Positions 47,171 to 59,591 of a stretch of 64,000 nucleotides of DNA are shown piece by piece (position 1 is the first letter of the stretch; every line of letters begins with the position of its first letter). The position numbers and the translations under genes are program-made. Below the pieces are notes generated by a model, which was not told where the DNA came from, searched no databases, and saw only the letters and a list, made by a program, of their open reading frames with translations. Location of the stretch: assembly GCA_014058105.1 (NCBI GenBank), contig JACGCM010001123.1, positions 124,001 to 188,000 on the forward strand, in the 5' to 3' direction. The DNA is from Kingdonia uniflora. Its lineage: Eukaryota > Streptophyta > Magnoliopsida > Ranunculales > Circaeasteraceae.

Positions 47171-47569
47171 CTATTCGAATCTTCACGATTTTTCCAATCC
47201 TTACAAAGGATATACTTTACCGTCTCTCCTAACCATTAGAACCAATTGAGAGCCGACCGTACTGCATGCACCATAAGGTAAAACATCATTCTACTGACAA
47301 TTACTATATTTTACAGAGGTTGCTCGAATACAATTTTAAGGAGGGACGGATGTTCGAATATATTATCGACCTAGAATCATACAAGGATGGAAGCTATAAG
47401 AAGCAGCTTGAAGTTGTCCAGGTTGAAGATCAAGCTGAGAAGAAGCATCTTTACCATATGCGCCACAAAAACATGATCGAGATCAATCAGATTACCAACT
47501 CTAACAGATTCAAGCGTAGTAGATTGTCAGAATGCTGTGATCTTACACCTTAATATAAAGAAGCTAAAA

Positions 47570-48090
47570 TTCTGCCTGAGTCGAGCAATCGCCAGCTCAA
47601 AATATCATTCGAAGATTACGATACTAGCCATGTCAAATTTCCACATCATGATGCGTTAGTCATAATTCTGAAGATGAAAAAGTTTGTAATGCACACAATA
47701 ATGATCGATACTGGCAGTGGTATTGAGATCCTCTTTCAGAGCACTATCGACCAAATGGGATTGGCTGATCAGTTTATTCAAAGTGACACCAATATTAGTG
47801 GATTCAATAGCTTTAAAGAAGAGCGAATATGGAAGATCATCTTACCTATTACCGCAGGACCGACCACTATCGACGTCATCTTCTATGCGATCAATGCCAA
47901 ATCTCGTTATCTCAGAATTATGAGACGTTGTTGGATTCATAATATGGAAGTAATCGCTTCCACCTATCATTAAGCACTCCACTTCAAGCACGACGATGAT
48001 ATCTATGAAATCAGGGGTAGTCAAAAGCTTTCTCGAGCTTATGAAAATACCGTCTCTACAATTCTAAATACCTCTAACAAATATGCTGCA
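47570..48090 (+). pseudogene. Tat B aspartic protease (near-intact motif, broken frame)
   Basis: ISFEDYDTSHVKFPHHDALV, then MIDTGSGIEILFQ (catalytic DTGS), LPITAGPTTIDVIFYAINAK and a stop after IASTYH. The homologous region in Tat A ends NMKVIPSTYHQALRF. Confidence 0.8.
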
Positions 48091-48229
48091 TAACAATTAC
48101 AGCAGGTTGATCACCCTGATGATCAGCCTTCCATGGAGGAGCTCACCGAATACATCAACATCGATAGACCAAGCAGAGGTACTTTCATTGGTACAAAGCT
48201 GGTTCAACACAAAAAAGATTTTTTTATTT

Positions 48230-49140
48230 AGTTCTTATGACTAAATAGAAACATTTTTGCGTGGTCTTTCGAAGAAATGCCTGGGGTCGATCCGGCCAGG
48301 GCATGTCACAAATTGGCAATCAACATCAACGCCATTGCTGTCATGCAGAAACAACGATGCCTATCACCACGACTTCGAGTTGAAGTTAACATGGAGATCG
48401 AGAAATTGATCAAAGTAGGATTCAATTGAGAAGCCAAGTATCTAGATTGGATATCCAACATCGTTGCTGTCCCAAAGAAGAATGGAAAGGTCCGCGTTTG
48501 TGTATATTTCACTGATCTCAGCAAACATACTCCAAAGGACAGTTTTCCTCTTCCTAGCATTCATCAGATCCTTGATTCCATAGTAGATCATAAACTCCTA
48601 TCCATGATGGACGCTGCTTCAGGATATAATCAAATTCTACTCTTGGATGAAGATCAAGAAAAAAACTACTTTTATCACTGAAAGTGGACTTTATTGCTAC
48701 AAAGTCATGCTCTTTGGACTCAAGAATGCAGGTGCAACTTATCAACGATTGATGACTACTATGTTCAAAACACATCTCGGGAAATTCGTGGAAGTCTACA
48801 TTGACGATCTCTTGTGCAAGAGCATACAGTCCATCAATCACATTTCAGATCTCAACATAATTTTCAACATACTTCGATCTTACAAGATGTCTCACAATCC
48901 TAATAAGTATCAATTCGGAGTGTATTTAAGTCAATTTTTAGGCTACCTCATCAGTAAGAAGGGGATTGTGGCCGATCCAGATCAGATTCGGGCTCTCCTC
49001 GATATGCCATCTCCAAAAACAATAAAAGACGTTCAGAAACTTGCTGAGAAGATTTCCACTATCAGCCATTTCATTTCAAAATCTTCAGACCGGTGTTGTT
49101 GGCTATTCCTATTACTCCGCGGTTGTACCATATGAGGAAA
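48230..49140 (+). pseudogene. Tat B reverse transcriptase (broken)
   Basis: FAWSFEEMPGVDPARACHKL, WISNIVAVPKKNGKVRVC, PLPSIHQILDSIVDHKLLSM, then in a second frame LYCYKVMLFGLKNAGATYQR, EVYIDDLLCKS (intact YIDD) and PNKYQFGVYLSQFLGYLISK. A stop after KVGFN, and a frameshift at about 48655, separate fingers from palm. Confidence 0.88.
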
Positions 49141-49180
49141 AGTTAAGCTAATTGCAGGGGTTTAATGGACATCAGAATGC

Positions 49181-49640
49181 GTGGCAACTTTTCAAGATCT
49201 CAAAACCTATTTGGGGAAGTCTCCCATCATGAACACCCTAATAGATAATGAGGAACTGATTATCTACCTCGCAGTTATAGATACTTCACTCAGCTCAGTT
49301 TTCATTCAACTTGATGGGAAAATCGAGAAGCCAGTCTACTTTATCAGTAATACCCTCACTCTAGCTTAAACGAGGTACTCTAAAAGCGAGAAACTTCTTC
49401 TCACTCTTATTTATACGTAAAAAAAGCTCAAACACTACTTTCAAGATCATTCATTCAAAGTCATGATGAAATACCCACTTCGAGAAGTTCTATCCAAGAA
49501 AAAAAAATCAAAAAGAGTACAATAATGGTCAGTCAACTTGGGAGAACATGATATCAAGTTCGAATAATATCATTCCGAAAAAGGGTAGGCCGTGGCCGAT
49601 TTCATTACGGATTTTCCAGTGGAAGATCCCGAGTGGGAGG
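49181..49640 (+). pseudogene. Tat B RNase H (retroviral-type, broken)
   Basis: FQDLKTYLGKSPIMNTLIDN, YLAVIDTSLSSVFIQLDGKI, PVYFISNTLTLA then TAA where Tat A has a sense codon (TPAETKYTK). The rest continues in broken frames to about 49640. Confidence 0.78.
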
Positions 49641-49699
49641 AACACGATCTTGACCTTTCAGAGGAAGTTACAGAAGATCCACCCCCCAAAACATTTAAC

Positions 49700-50131
49700 T
49701 AGCGAGCTAAATGGATTATAAAGAAGGGGTGGAGACTTCTTACAGATGGATCAGTAGGATCCGCAGGGTCAGGAATTGGAATCGTACTGATTACTCCCTC
49801 CAATGAAAGAATCGAGAAATTAATCCGCCTGGACTTTGAGGCCTCAAATAATGTCACCGAGTACGAAGCTCTCACTTATGGACTCGACCTCGCCATCGAG
49901 CTTGGCATCCCCGAGCTCTCCATTTACACAGATTCATTACTCATAGTCCACCATTACTCTGAGCAATACAAGAAGAATGGCAAGATGATCGAATACGCAA
50001 CCCTTATTGTAGATAAAATGAGCAAGTTTGCGCAAGCAACTCTCAATTATCATCCTCAAGGCGAAAATAGACACGCCGATTCCTTGGCATATCTAGCTGA
50101 GGTTTTGGGTATAGAAGCCCGATATCGTTAG
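49700..50131 (+). pseudogene. Tat B second RNase H (archaeal-type)
   Basis: KKGWRLLTDGSVGSAGSGIG, then NVTEYEALTYGLDLAIELGI, YTDSLLIVHHYSEQYKKNGK and PQGENRHADSLAYLAEVLG. The catalytic pattern DGS, E, D, and the H-A-D end are all intact. A stop follows ARYR at 50129. Confidence 0.85.
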
Positions 50132-50137
50132 ATCGAA

Positions 50138-51408
50138 GTGATTTCAATGCCCAACATTGATTGTATTTTTATATGCACGATCAACACTGGGGGTGATAAA
50201 GGGGGAGACGACGATTGGCGAAAGCCTTTATTAGTTTATCTCGGTATCAACAACAAATATGAAGGACCACTTCTAACAAATCCGAAGAAGTGCCGACACC
50301 TGATAGACAACTCGATGCGCTACACCAATCAAAATGGTACCTTGTACCGCCATTCAGTCATGGGGACTTACCTTAAGTGCCTCTCCAAACAGAAAGTGGA
50401 CGAGATGCTCCGTGATTTACATGAAGGGACTTCTAGCTCTCATGCCGCAGGTCAATCACTAGCAAATAGAACCATTGCACAAGGAGTATTCTGGCCCGGC
50501 ATGCATAAACAAGTAGAAGAATACTCACGCAAATGTGATGCATGTCAGCGGCATGGAAAAATTATACGCGCCCCTGCGCTCGAACTCTATGCAAGCAAGG
50601 TGTTTTGGCCATTTAAAAAATGGGCACTCAATCTCGTCGGTAAATTTCTTAATTTTCCAGGTAACCGTCGCCAGCTTCTCGTAGCTACCAATTATTTTAC
50701 AAAATGGGTAAAAATAGTTCCACTCTATCGAACCAGAGAAGAAGAGGTAATCTATTTTATTTAGAAACACATCATCACTCGGTTTGGGTGCCCCCACCAA
50801 ATTTGTATCGATAATGGGCCCCAATTTGTTGGAGAAAAGGTCATAGCTTTCCTCAACCAACATAACATCATTCACTCACCATCAAATCCCTACTACCCTT
50901 AAGGCAATGGCCAAGCCAAAATCACCAACAAAACTATCGTAGATGGGCTCAAAAAAAGGTTACACTCTCAGAAAAAAAGGAATTGGGTTCGCAAACTCCC
51001 TCATGTCTTATGGGCATATCGTACCACTCTACGACAGTCGACAAGCTACACTCCATTCCTCCTTGCCTATGGCTCTGGGGCCATCATTCCTTAGGAATAT
51101 CATCACCCAGTCAAAGATCACGAGCTCATTGACGAGGAAAATGAGTTCAAATTGCCTAACCTAGGTCGATATCACCATATGCTAGCCAGTTCTTACATCA
51201 AACGAGTCAGAAGCCATACTTTCTAAATCAATGATCTCGTCCTCAGAGAAATACCTCAACACCGCAAAGAGTCTCATGCTGGGAAACTAACAGACAATTG
51301 GGAGGGTTTATTCCTTATTACAGGTCTCTTAGGCCTGAGATCATATGACCTCATGACAGAAAAGGGTGTCCACATCTCGAGTCCTTGGAACACTAGGGGA
51401 CTGAAATG
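50138..51408 (+). pseudogene. Tat B integrase (broken)
   Basis: The zinc-binding region LRDLHEGTSSSHAAGQSLAN with RKCDACQRHGK is intact. The core begins WALNLVGKFLNFP (Asp replaced by Asn) and has TNYFTKWVKIVPLYR, a stop, then in another frame CIDNGPQFVGEKVIAFLN, GNGQAKITNKTIVDGLKK and WVRKLPHVLWAYRTTLRQS. It closes with DLVLREIPQHRKESHAGKLT. Frameshift near 50765 and stops throughout. Confidence 0.85.
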
Positions 51409-51559
51409 ATATTATCGTTAGGTCCCTCACTACTCCATTTCAGTTTCTCATTTTTTATTCCAAAAGTGAGATTCCTATATCCATCTAATATACATCCTTT
51501 TTCTAAAATCAATGAAACTTACAAGTTTTTGTCATATATCTCTCTACTTTGTAGATGAT

Positions 51560-52220
51560 ACATAGATTAAAGCATAGATAATACTAGCTTTCAATCAATA
51601 TCATACTAGTTAAATCAAGAATATACTTGGTTTGGCTGACTCTACTAAATCTCTTGCGATTAAAGAAATGTAGTACTTGTTTTCAATCAACGGACTCTAC
51701 CAGACATAAGATAAAGTAAAGGTAATACTAGCTTTCATCTCTTTTAATATGTTTGCAGCATCATACCAGTTAAATCAAAAATACACTTGGTTTGGCTGAC
51801 TCTATTAAATCTCTTGCGATTAAAGCAAGGTAGCACTTATTTTCAATCAACGGACTCTACCGGACATAAGATAAAATAAAGGTAATACTAGCTTTTATCT
51901 CTTTAATATGTTTGTAACACCATACCAGTTAAATAAATAATATACTTGGTTTGGTTGACTCTACTAAATCTCCTGCGGTTAAAACAAGGTAGAACTTGTT
52001 TTTACTCAAAAGACTCTTCCAGACATAAGATAAAGTAAAGGTAAAACTAGTTTTTATCTTTTTTCAATGCCTATGACATTTTATCGGTTTGGTCAAGGTT
52101 ACGCTTGATCGACTGACTCTACTCAACTCCTAGATTAAAACAAAGGTGATACTAGTTTTTAATCGAAGTGATCAACCAGACATAAGATAAAGCAAAGTAA
52201 AACTAGCTTTCATCTCTCAA
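51560..52220. repeat. Tandem repeat array in Tat B (about four units of about 159 bp)
   Basis: The phrase TTTGGCTGACTCTACTAAAT recurs at 51631, 51791 and 51950, with a shorter version near 52107 (spacing 160, 159, about 157). Each unit also has CAATCAACGGACTCTACC and GACATAAGATAAAGTAAAGG. It sits between integrase and the antisense gene, as in Tat A, but the sequence is unrelated. Confidence 0.88.
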
Positions 52221-52348
52221 CAAGTCTGCTATGCATATTATTTCTTTTTTAGGTTTATATACAACCACTATAATACAGCTTTTTCTATTGTGGGGATGTC
52301 CGCTTCGCTTGCCCCTACAACAGGAGATCGATTAGCCATGAATTCTCA

Positions 52349-55300
52349 AGCTTAAGCAGTTATAACAGTCCTGGCTTCCTCTATCAACTCAGTAATTCGA
52401 GGGCCCAGATCCGCTCCCATGGAGCTAGTACAATCTCCTCGATCTATATCAACCTTGCAGAAACATTCCTTTTTTAACATACAGTCAAATAAGGTATCTC
52501 TCTCTAACTCAATTCTTTTAACTTCTTCTACAAAATAAGCAATCACAGACCTCAGCAAGTCTGAATGCAAGACCTGAGTTACAACTGAGTGGGACCAAGC
52601 CATCCTCGCCCTCTGAGGGCGATCTTCTAACCTTTTGTACTTAGCCTTTTGACTATCCATTTCTCTGTCTACCCAATCTGTAAAGGTAATGTTCTCTGCA
52701 GATTTTTTATCAGCTTTTGTTGATTTAACTCGATTAATCGCCTCCAATTCAACAACTTGAGCATGAAGTATCTCAATCTTCTTCTTTAGTTCGTCCACCT
52801 TTGGCATTTTCTTTAATAAATCTACTTTGTCCTTTATCACAATCTCCTTCGATCTGATAACACTCTCTAATTCTCTCTTCCTGGTAAGAGTGACATTTAA
52901 TTTTTTCTCACACACCCATCATTGCTCTACCCCTTTGCGCACATACCCTTAAATCCGAGCAACATCCCCCTCCAACTCCCTTATTCTAGCTGCTAAGCTA
53001 ACAACATTTCCTTGAACAAGAGACACTCTGCCATCATTTTTCTTTATTTTCAAGTACTCCCTAATTTTAGCATTCCTAGCAAGCAAGTTGACCTGACCCA
53101 ATTCAGCTTTCAAGTGTGCCAACCTTTCATTCAACTTATTACATCTTCACCGAACTGTTCAAAATTCTATATCCTTTGTAGTAAAAGCTGTAGTCAGTTG
53201 TTCAGCTGCAAATTCAAATGTAGTTAGATTGTCTCGATCTCCTTTTATATTATTTATCTTTATCAACTAGTTTCTTCTTTAATCGCCCCAGTTCACTCTT
53301 GCTATTCGCCAAATAAGTTCGAATGCACTCTTGATTATTCATTTCTTTAGATAAATCATTTCTCAAACTAGCTACCAACCGATTTAAATTTTCCTTCGAT
53401 CTTTCTAATGCCTATATACGGTGATGGGCCATGTTTGCTTCCTTGCTCTTTACCAACAGTGCGTCATTCTGGTTTTTAAGTTTCACTGCATATTTTTTTA
53501 ACTCCTCGAGCTCTTTTTTCCCTTTCTGAATTTCAGCATCCTTCTCATCGATCTGCAGAGTTAGGTTAACGATTGTCAGCGTTGCCTCGACGAGCTTGAA
53601 GTCCACCTTCACATGTTGGTCTTCCCTATCCTCACTTACCTCTCTCATTTTATCAAAATCCCCTGCAAACATCTGGTTACATTGGAGAGCTTCATCTTCA
53701 CGTAAGCGAGCTGACTCCAATTCGACCTGCACATTACAAATATATTGTATCAGTTTGATTTAGAACGTCCATCAATACATTTCTCGTTTTCTAACGAGAT
53801 ATCTATTTTTTTGACATTCACTGTGTAAAACTACTTCTAAACTTAAGGTCGAAGTATAAATCTCGGATGGATGCTCCATAACATATACTCGCAAATCTAA
53901 GGTACGCATTTTCTATACTTGAGTATGCCAAAATCTAAATTCTTTTATGTCTAACACCACTCCAGTGCCGTTCGCCCTTAGATCGGTAATGGGTTGCTGG
54001 TTTGTCTCTGCACTTTATTCATGACTTTGTAGCTCTATACTAATGAAGCATACGAATCAAAATTTCTTGCTCTATTCTAATTTACAGTTCTGCTTGCAAA
54101 GATAGCAAAAAAATACTGAGGTCTCTCTCTCCTTAGCAAGCTCAACCTCTAAGTCTTTTATTCTGAGGCGTATGTCCTTAAGTTTCTACAACAAGGTTTA
54201 GAAAAAGTGACTCAGCCTACAAAATTCTATCCAAAATATGTCCAACCAATTTACAAACATCCTAAAATATTTATACAATCATAGTACAATTACACTATCC
54301 TGCCTTCTCAGCTTCAGTCTTCGGGCTTTCAATGTCATCTCCTTGGTTATTCCTTGTCTTCTGAGGAAACACACCATCTAGACCATCAACCACCCCAACA
54401 ACATCACCTTCAAACTCTTCATCCTCTTCCTCCACATAGGTATCGGCCGTAATAGCATCTACCTCCTCTTCAGAGTATCCTTTGGACAAAAGGTGACGCC
54501 CAAGCCTGTCACGCTCAGCTCCCACCTCCTCCAAGTCCACTCTCACCTCTGCTTGTAGCCTATTAATCTCAACAACTTTGAAAGCCTTTAGAGCTTCTAG
54601 CCGCTTCCCCTCCTTGCTCAAATCATTTTTTAATCGAGCTACGTTTCTTTCAAGCTTGATCGCCTTCCTCTTCAGCTTAACTCTCTCCTCCTCGGCCCCG
54701 AGGCATATTCCCTTCATCAATCAAGCAGCCTGCAAAATAACGAATCGACCTTATTGATTAGCTCAAATCATAATACGAAATCCATCATAAACAAATACTC
54801 GAGCATATGAACCTATGATTTTCTCATCCCATCATCTCTGCGGAAAAATACCAACCTAACCTTCTCCTCCACCTCTTTCCAATCTTCCTCCACATCAGGT
54901 CAGACCTGCTGAGTTCTGATCATCTCATCTCATCATCTCTCTGAAGGCAGTCACCCTTCACCCATATCACATTATCGTTCCAAGTTAGACCTGCTGAGTT
55001 CTGATCGAAGAAGCGAAGTCAAGTTGCCTTCGTACAAAAATAAACCCCTCCACTTGCACCCAAATTTTTTACACCATAAAAATGCAACACATCTTCAGGG
55101 GATATCCTCCTCTTTCTACCTTGTCCTTCCCACCGTAAGTTCAAAGCTTCACAAACACTTATCACCTTTTACATGTTCCCATTCAATTGAAAGGGACATG
55201 CACCGATAAAGTTCATAATCCCTTTCGTTAGATTGTTAAGGGGAAGACTCAACCCATACTCTAACTGAGATAGGTAACACAAAAAACCCTCCGAGAGTTC

Positions 55301-55960
55301 ACTCTGAACATCTCCATCGAAGTACTCAAAAGAGATCGATTTATCTAAGCCCCTATCCATTTTTTCCTTCTCCAAATCAGCCAGCAAGTAACAGTATTCA
55401 TCTCCCGCTGCTACAGTGCAACCCCTAAATTGCCTACCAACATAATCAATACAGTTCCCCCATCTACCTCTTGTAGAAGCCTTAACTTTACAGAACTCTC
55501 TTAATGCATCCGAACGAGGAGGGTAGGATACCAATCTTCTAGGGAAGCCTAGAAATTGATTAACACCTACTTCTTCCTCACCTTTGGATACTTCAATCTC
55601 AGACTCAGTCGGCCTACCAGAGGTCAATGCCTCACTTTCAGGGGAATTCCTCATATCAACTATATGAAATGATTTTATCCTAAACAAAACTCCTCACGAT
55701 CGACCTACACACAGGTCTAGGTATCTATTGTTATCTTCTTTTTATATACGTCAATAAGATTCAAATATCTTTCATATCTTTTATAACAACAAATTTTCAG
55801 AGATTACTATAAATAGTAATTTATCACTTTTTTGTGAAATACAAAAGTAATCTTCAAAAACGCATACACATATCACGTATATCTACTAACCTTCTATATC
55901 AGAATGAGAATCTGAGGCAGCGCCGTATCCTTCATTTACCACGTTGTTGTAAATCCACAA
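52349..55960 (-). pseudogene. Tat B antisense gene: putative plant transposon protein with coiled-coil tail, intron-containing
   Basis: Exon 1 ends at 55891 (GTTAGT donor), intron 55660-55890, exon 2 from 55659. Exon 2 reads MRNSPESEALTSG, LSEGFLCYLSQLEYGLSLPL, MNFIGACPFQLNGN, a TAA, then VCEALNLRWEGQGRKRR and DWKEVEEK before a GTTAGG donor near 54860. The next exon starts after TTTGCAG at 54732. Frames 54295-54720, 53412-53732, 52949-53134 and 52352-52915 then make a long Glu/Lys/Leu coiled coil (for example VDFKLVEATLTIVNLTLQID). The intron 1 position and phase equal those of the Tat A gene. Stops inactivate it. The coiled-coil block DREDQHVKVDFKLVEA is also present in Tat C. Confidence 0.72.
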
Positions 55961-58530
55961 TCACGACTCAGATTTAGTAACTCTCTCACACTTTGACTGA
56001 TGACCCCTCTTGCTTGAGTTTCCACAAGTTTCAGTACTTTTTTTGCCTTTTTTTTTCTTACTACTCTTCAAATTATCAGAAGTTGAAAAACGTTTGATTG
56101 ACGAAGATGAAGTAATATTTATATTTTATCTCTCTAACTACTGGAAGTTATTGAGCCTTGTACGAGCCATCCTCGGTTTTAAAACCAAGGCGTCCCTTCC
56201 ACTATTCATGTCAGGCGTCTTGCACCTTTTCGCTACAAACGCCTTCCCATCATTACCCTTTTTCTTATATTTTAATCTATTTTTATCTCATTATTCTAAA
56301 TCACCCTCTGACCTCGCCCCACTCATAATTACTCACTCTTTACACGTAACCGAGTTTTTACAACTTTTCACAAGGGACAAAATCAGAACCTCACTTCTTC
56401 TTCTATATGTGCTTCTTCTCCTACTCTTATAGCAACAATGACGTCATTTCTAAAGCTACCATAACAGAGTTTCAATTATTTTTAAATTCATTTTTACACA
56501 ACAGTCACAAACAATATTCACAAAAATAAAGGATCTATTTATCAAATTCTTTCAGATTATTCAAACTCAAAATAATCTTATTCTGTCACCCTATTTTACA
56601 TCCGCTCCAGGCACCCACATATAATTACATCAGAAATAACCTTGGTCACCTCAGAACCACATCCAACCAGTCAACCCTCAGCAATCCTCATATCCTCAAA
56701 TTCGATCTCCACCTCAGCAATCAATCTGACCACTTCTTCTCGATCTGCAGGATCCCTCACAAGTTCATGAAAAAATCTCTTAAATAAAGATTGGGCATAC
56801 TCAAGTTCCCTACCCCTTGAATTTAATCCTTCAAGCTGACACTTCCTCACTGGCAGCTCAGCATCATAGCCCAACAATCCAAAAATTCTCTCCTGCACTT
56901 TTGTGATCTTTATAGCCAATCGCCCTTTAGTGGCACTACGAATCCTCTGCGATAGAGTGCGCACCTTTCCTATCTCTTTCCCCATATTTAGAGATCTTTC
57001 TACCTTATTTTTATATATATATATATTTTTACTACTGATTCCCCTCAAAAAGTACTAATACCCTTTTATCTCGTAACATAAACACCAAAATGTTGCTAGA
57101 ATTATTTCCATTTATCAGCTCCCCTCGAACTCAATCATTCCACATATTTTCAGGTCAAACTTATTCTTCCCAGATCATAATTCCTCGTTGAGGTTGAATC
57201 TTCATTTTAAAAATTTCTACAATTTTCTCTCTCCTACATTTCTAGCACACAGGTCGAGTCATATTTACATCTTAAACATGCATTATCACATATATATCTT
57301 AGTTTGAATGTTACAAATATTTGTCCTTTTTGTACCCACATATTCCATTTTATATATTCTTTAGATCATTCAGCTCGATTTCTAAGAGTTATCCTATATC
57401 TATATCAGCACGAAAATTGGATAATAAATTTTATTCATGTCGAAACAGATTATAAGTGCTTTTATAGATAACAAGTCTTTCAAGTATTCACCTACAGGTA
57501 CTTTACAGATAATAAGTTTTTCAATGCTTTTACAAGTAACAAGTTATTCAGACACTCCGGATCATCAAGTCCTTCAGTTAGTCCTGCTTCAGTGATTTTT
57601 CACCCTGATGCAAAGCATAAATTGGAAGAAAAAAAAAGCTTATCTCACATGAGCTTGGTCGAAGTCTAGTCGAACTTCAAATGGAAACTATGCAAGCAGT
57701 AGACTCAGTGTTGGAGCCAACTCTTCAAACTGAAGATTTTCTTAACGCCATAAAGTGATGGAAATGCAGAAGCAGACTTCCACTATTTGTGTCCCTCTTC
57801 CACTACCATCACTGCTTCCTTTAAAGCCACCACCTCCACAGAGTTGGTAGAGATGAAGAGAGCCTGACCATCAAGTCCATTGTGATACAAAAAATTAGCA
57901 CAACTGTCCCACAATCACGCCTATCCCGACATCTATCTCCCCAACCTTGTCCTCCACAAGAATGCGGAGACAAGCCTAACGTTGCTCGCATGTTAAGACA
58001 GCATGGTGAAATCTCCATCTACAGTAAAATACCTCAGCTTCAGCCGCTTCATCTGCCGACAACCCTCTATACGTCGAAAGAACATACGCAGGAACAGGAT
58101 TCTCCAGAGATTGGTCCCCAAATAATCTCAACTTCAACCTCTACATTTCTGAAGCAATTCGTTCTTCAAGAACCATCCTATGAGTCTTCACCATCTTCAA
58201 AACTTATAAAGAATTTTGCAAACAGACTGCAGCGTACTTTGTTACAATCTACGGTACTGGTACCCTTTATATAACCTATATTTATTATGTAGGTACGTTT
58301 TCCCAGGCATCATCATTCAGAAAGACGTAACTCTTTAAAACCCTAACCGTCACGTCCATATATTCCTATTAACATTCAATGCACATGCATCCCCCTTTGA
58401 TACGCACATTTCCCATGCAGTCAACACACATCATAACTTCTTTCAAATTCAAATTTCTAACTCGAATACCGGTATATCTGAATCCTTTCTCAACCAAAGC
58501 CACTCGTGTCTTCGGTTTTGAGGGAGCAAT
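55961..58530. other. Tat B region between antisense gene and 3' LTR
   Basis: No assignable protein. A minus-strand 125-codon frame (56671-57048) with VVRLIAEVEIEFEDMRIAEG and LRIRSATKGRLAIKI-like residues is coiled-coil-like and may be part of the antisense transcript. The small PTPIPVPPT ORF of Tat A and C was looked for and not seen. Confidence 0.35.
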
Positions 58531-59147
58531 TATAAGGTCCAATCCTTCGATCTTACCAAAAATCGAGTTGTCCCCAGTTCGAATTACCTCTATATCAGGC
58601 TCACGCATTATCCACAAGACTTCTCCAGTCAACATTGCCACATAGTCCACGAACTGATGAAGAATGTGAGTCGAGCTTATATTAAAAAACCTAAACAAAT
58701 CAAAACTACCTATTTCTCACGAGCTCAGCAGTTACTCAGTCAATAGCCACTAACCACATTATTCAGAGGACGTGCTTCAGCACGATGAAGAACTGCAGAA
58801 GAGGCCTATATAAAGAAAAAGTTTTAGGAGAGACAAGGATCAGAAAAAGATACGAGAAATCACCAAGAAGACTATATCTTCTGAGATTCTCCACACTCCA
58901 AACATCTTATTCACAAGATCAAACATTTCTAAGTCTAGAAATAACTTGTAATAAGATATCATCAGACACAAGCAATAAAAGTCACTATTACAAAGCCCTC
59001 AACACAGGGTCGTGGTTATTAACCTATTCAAAGGGTTTCCACGCTAATTACCTATGTCATTTCTTGTTTACTAAATTGTAGTCACAGGTACATTGGTGTA
59101 AGGACTAATTCCAGGCCACGTCGAGCTCACAGAATTTGGCTATTACA
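58531..59147 (+). repeat. Tat B 3' LTR
   Basis: 617 bp, ends GGCTATTACA, followed directly by the target duplication CATAC. Confidence 0.92.
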
Positions 59148-59152
59148 CATAC

Positions 59153-59411
59153 AAAATCCAAGATCAACATACTTGAATTCGGCTCAGTAAAAGATCACAT
59201 GGGGATTGGAGCTTAATTAATGAAATCCCACATCTTTTGCTTTGATGTCACCTAGTGTGTATTATCCGTGAAGACTTTACTATAAAATAGATAAGGTTAT
59301 CAATGCACCATCAGGACGGCAATCTAGTATTTGGTTATCTATTTCCCAACTTATAAAATCATATTGCATCATAACCATTTTATAGGCAGAATAAATAATG
59401 CACATAAGTAC
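59153..59411. other. Host sequence between Tat B and the STAY-GREEN remnant
   Basis: About 260 bp, non-coding on both strands. It is downstream of the minus-strand STAY-GREEN remnant and probably intronic in origin. Confidence 0.35.
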
Positions 59412-59591
59412 CTAATCAACGTTGATGACTTGCGAGATAGATAAGGTGAGATCGGCCGTGAGATCATAGTAAGAGAGGGTGTAGGTCCTTAGATTAACAA
59501 TTCCAGTAAAGTTTTTCAGTTAATCGTAAATAAAAATCACCTTTAGCTTTGATGCTTCAAACGTAGTAGGAGACCCCAGAAGCTTAGCGAC
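59412..59591 (-). pseudogene. STAY-GREEN family (SGR/SGR-like) exon remnant
   Basis: After a TTTTTAG acceptor, 60 codons read VAKLLGSPTTFEASKLKVIF, then IYD, a TAA, LKNFTGIVNLRTYTL, then YYDLTADLTLSISQVINVD and TAG at the exon edge before GTAC. Plant SGR and SGR-like proteins (Mg-dechelatases of chlorophyll breakdown) read FEASKLKVLFLG...PRTYTLTHSDLTANLTLxISxxIN at this place. The terminal TAG lies where CAG (Gln) precedes an intron in the family. Two stops make it a remnant. The following exons (GWY..DDVVAEW) were not found; Tat B lies 260 bp downstream. Confidence 0.7.

Larger units (their letters stand above)
45117..59147 (+). mobile_element. Tat B: Tat-lineage Ty3/gypsy retrotransposon, full structure, inactive
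   Basis: 14.0 kb with LTRs 45117-45732 and 58531-59147 and a perfect target duplication CATAC (45112-45116, 59148-59152). The PBS is TGGCGCTGTCTGTGGG just after the 5' LTR; the PPT TTTTGAGGGAGCAA precedes the 3' LTR. Plus-strand order is gag, protease, RT, RNase H, archaeal-type RNase H, integrase; then about 159-bp tandem repeats; then a minus-strand antisense gene. It has the same layout as Tat A but has diverged. The terminal TG is mutated in both LTRs (CG and TA). Multiple stops in every domain. Confidence 0.93.

Noticed and set aside
46315..51408. Reading Tat B as an active element because DTGS and YIDD motifs are intact
   Set aside because: Frameshifts and stops in gag, RT, RNase H and integrase, and an Asp-to-Asn change in the integrase core.
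57882..58274. 130-codon plus-strand ORF between Tat B pol and its 3' LTR
   Set aside because: No similarity to retroelement proteins (no env-like membrane segments) and no counterpart in Tat A.
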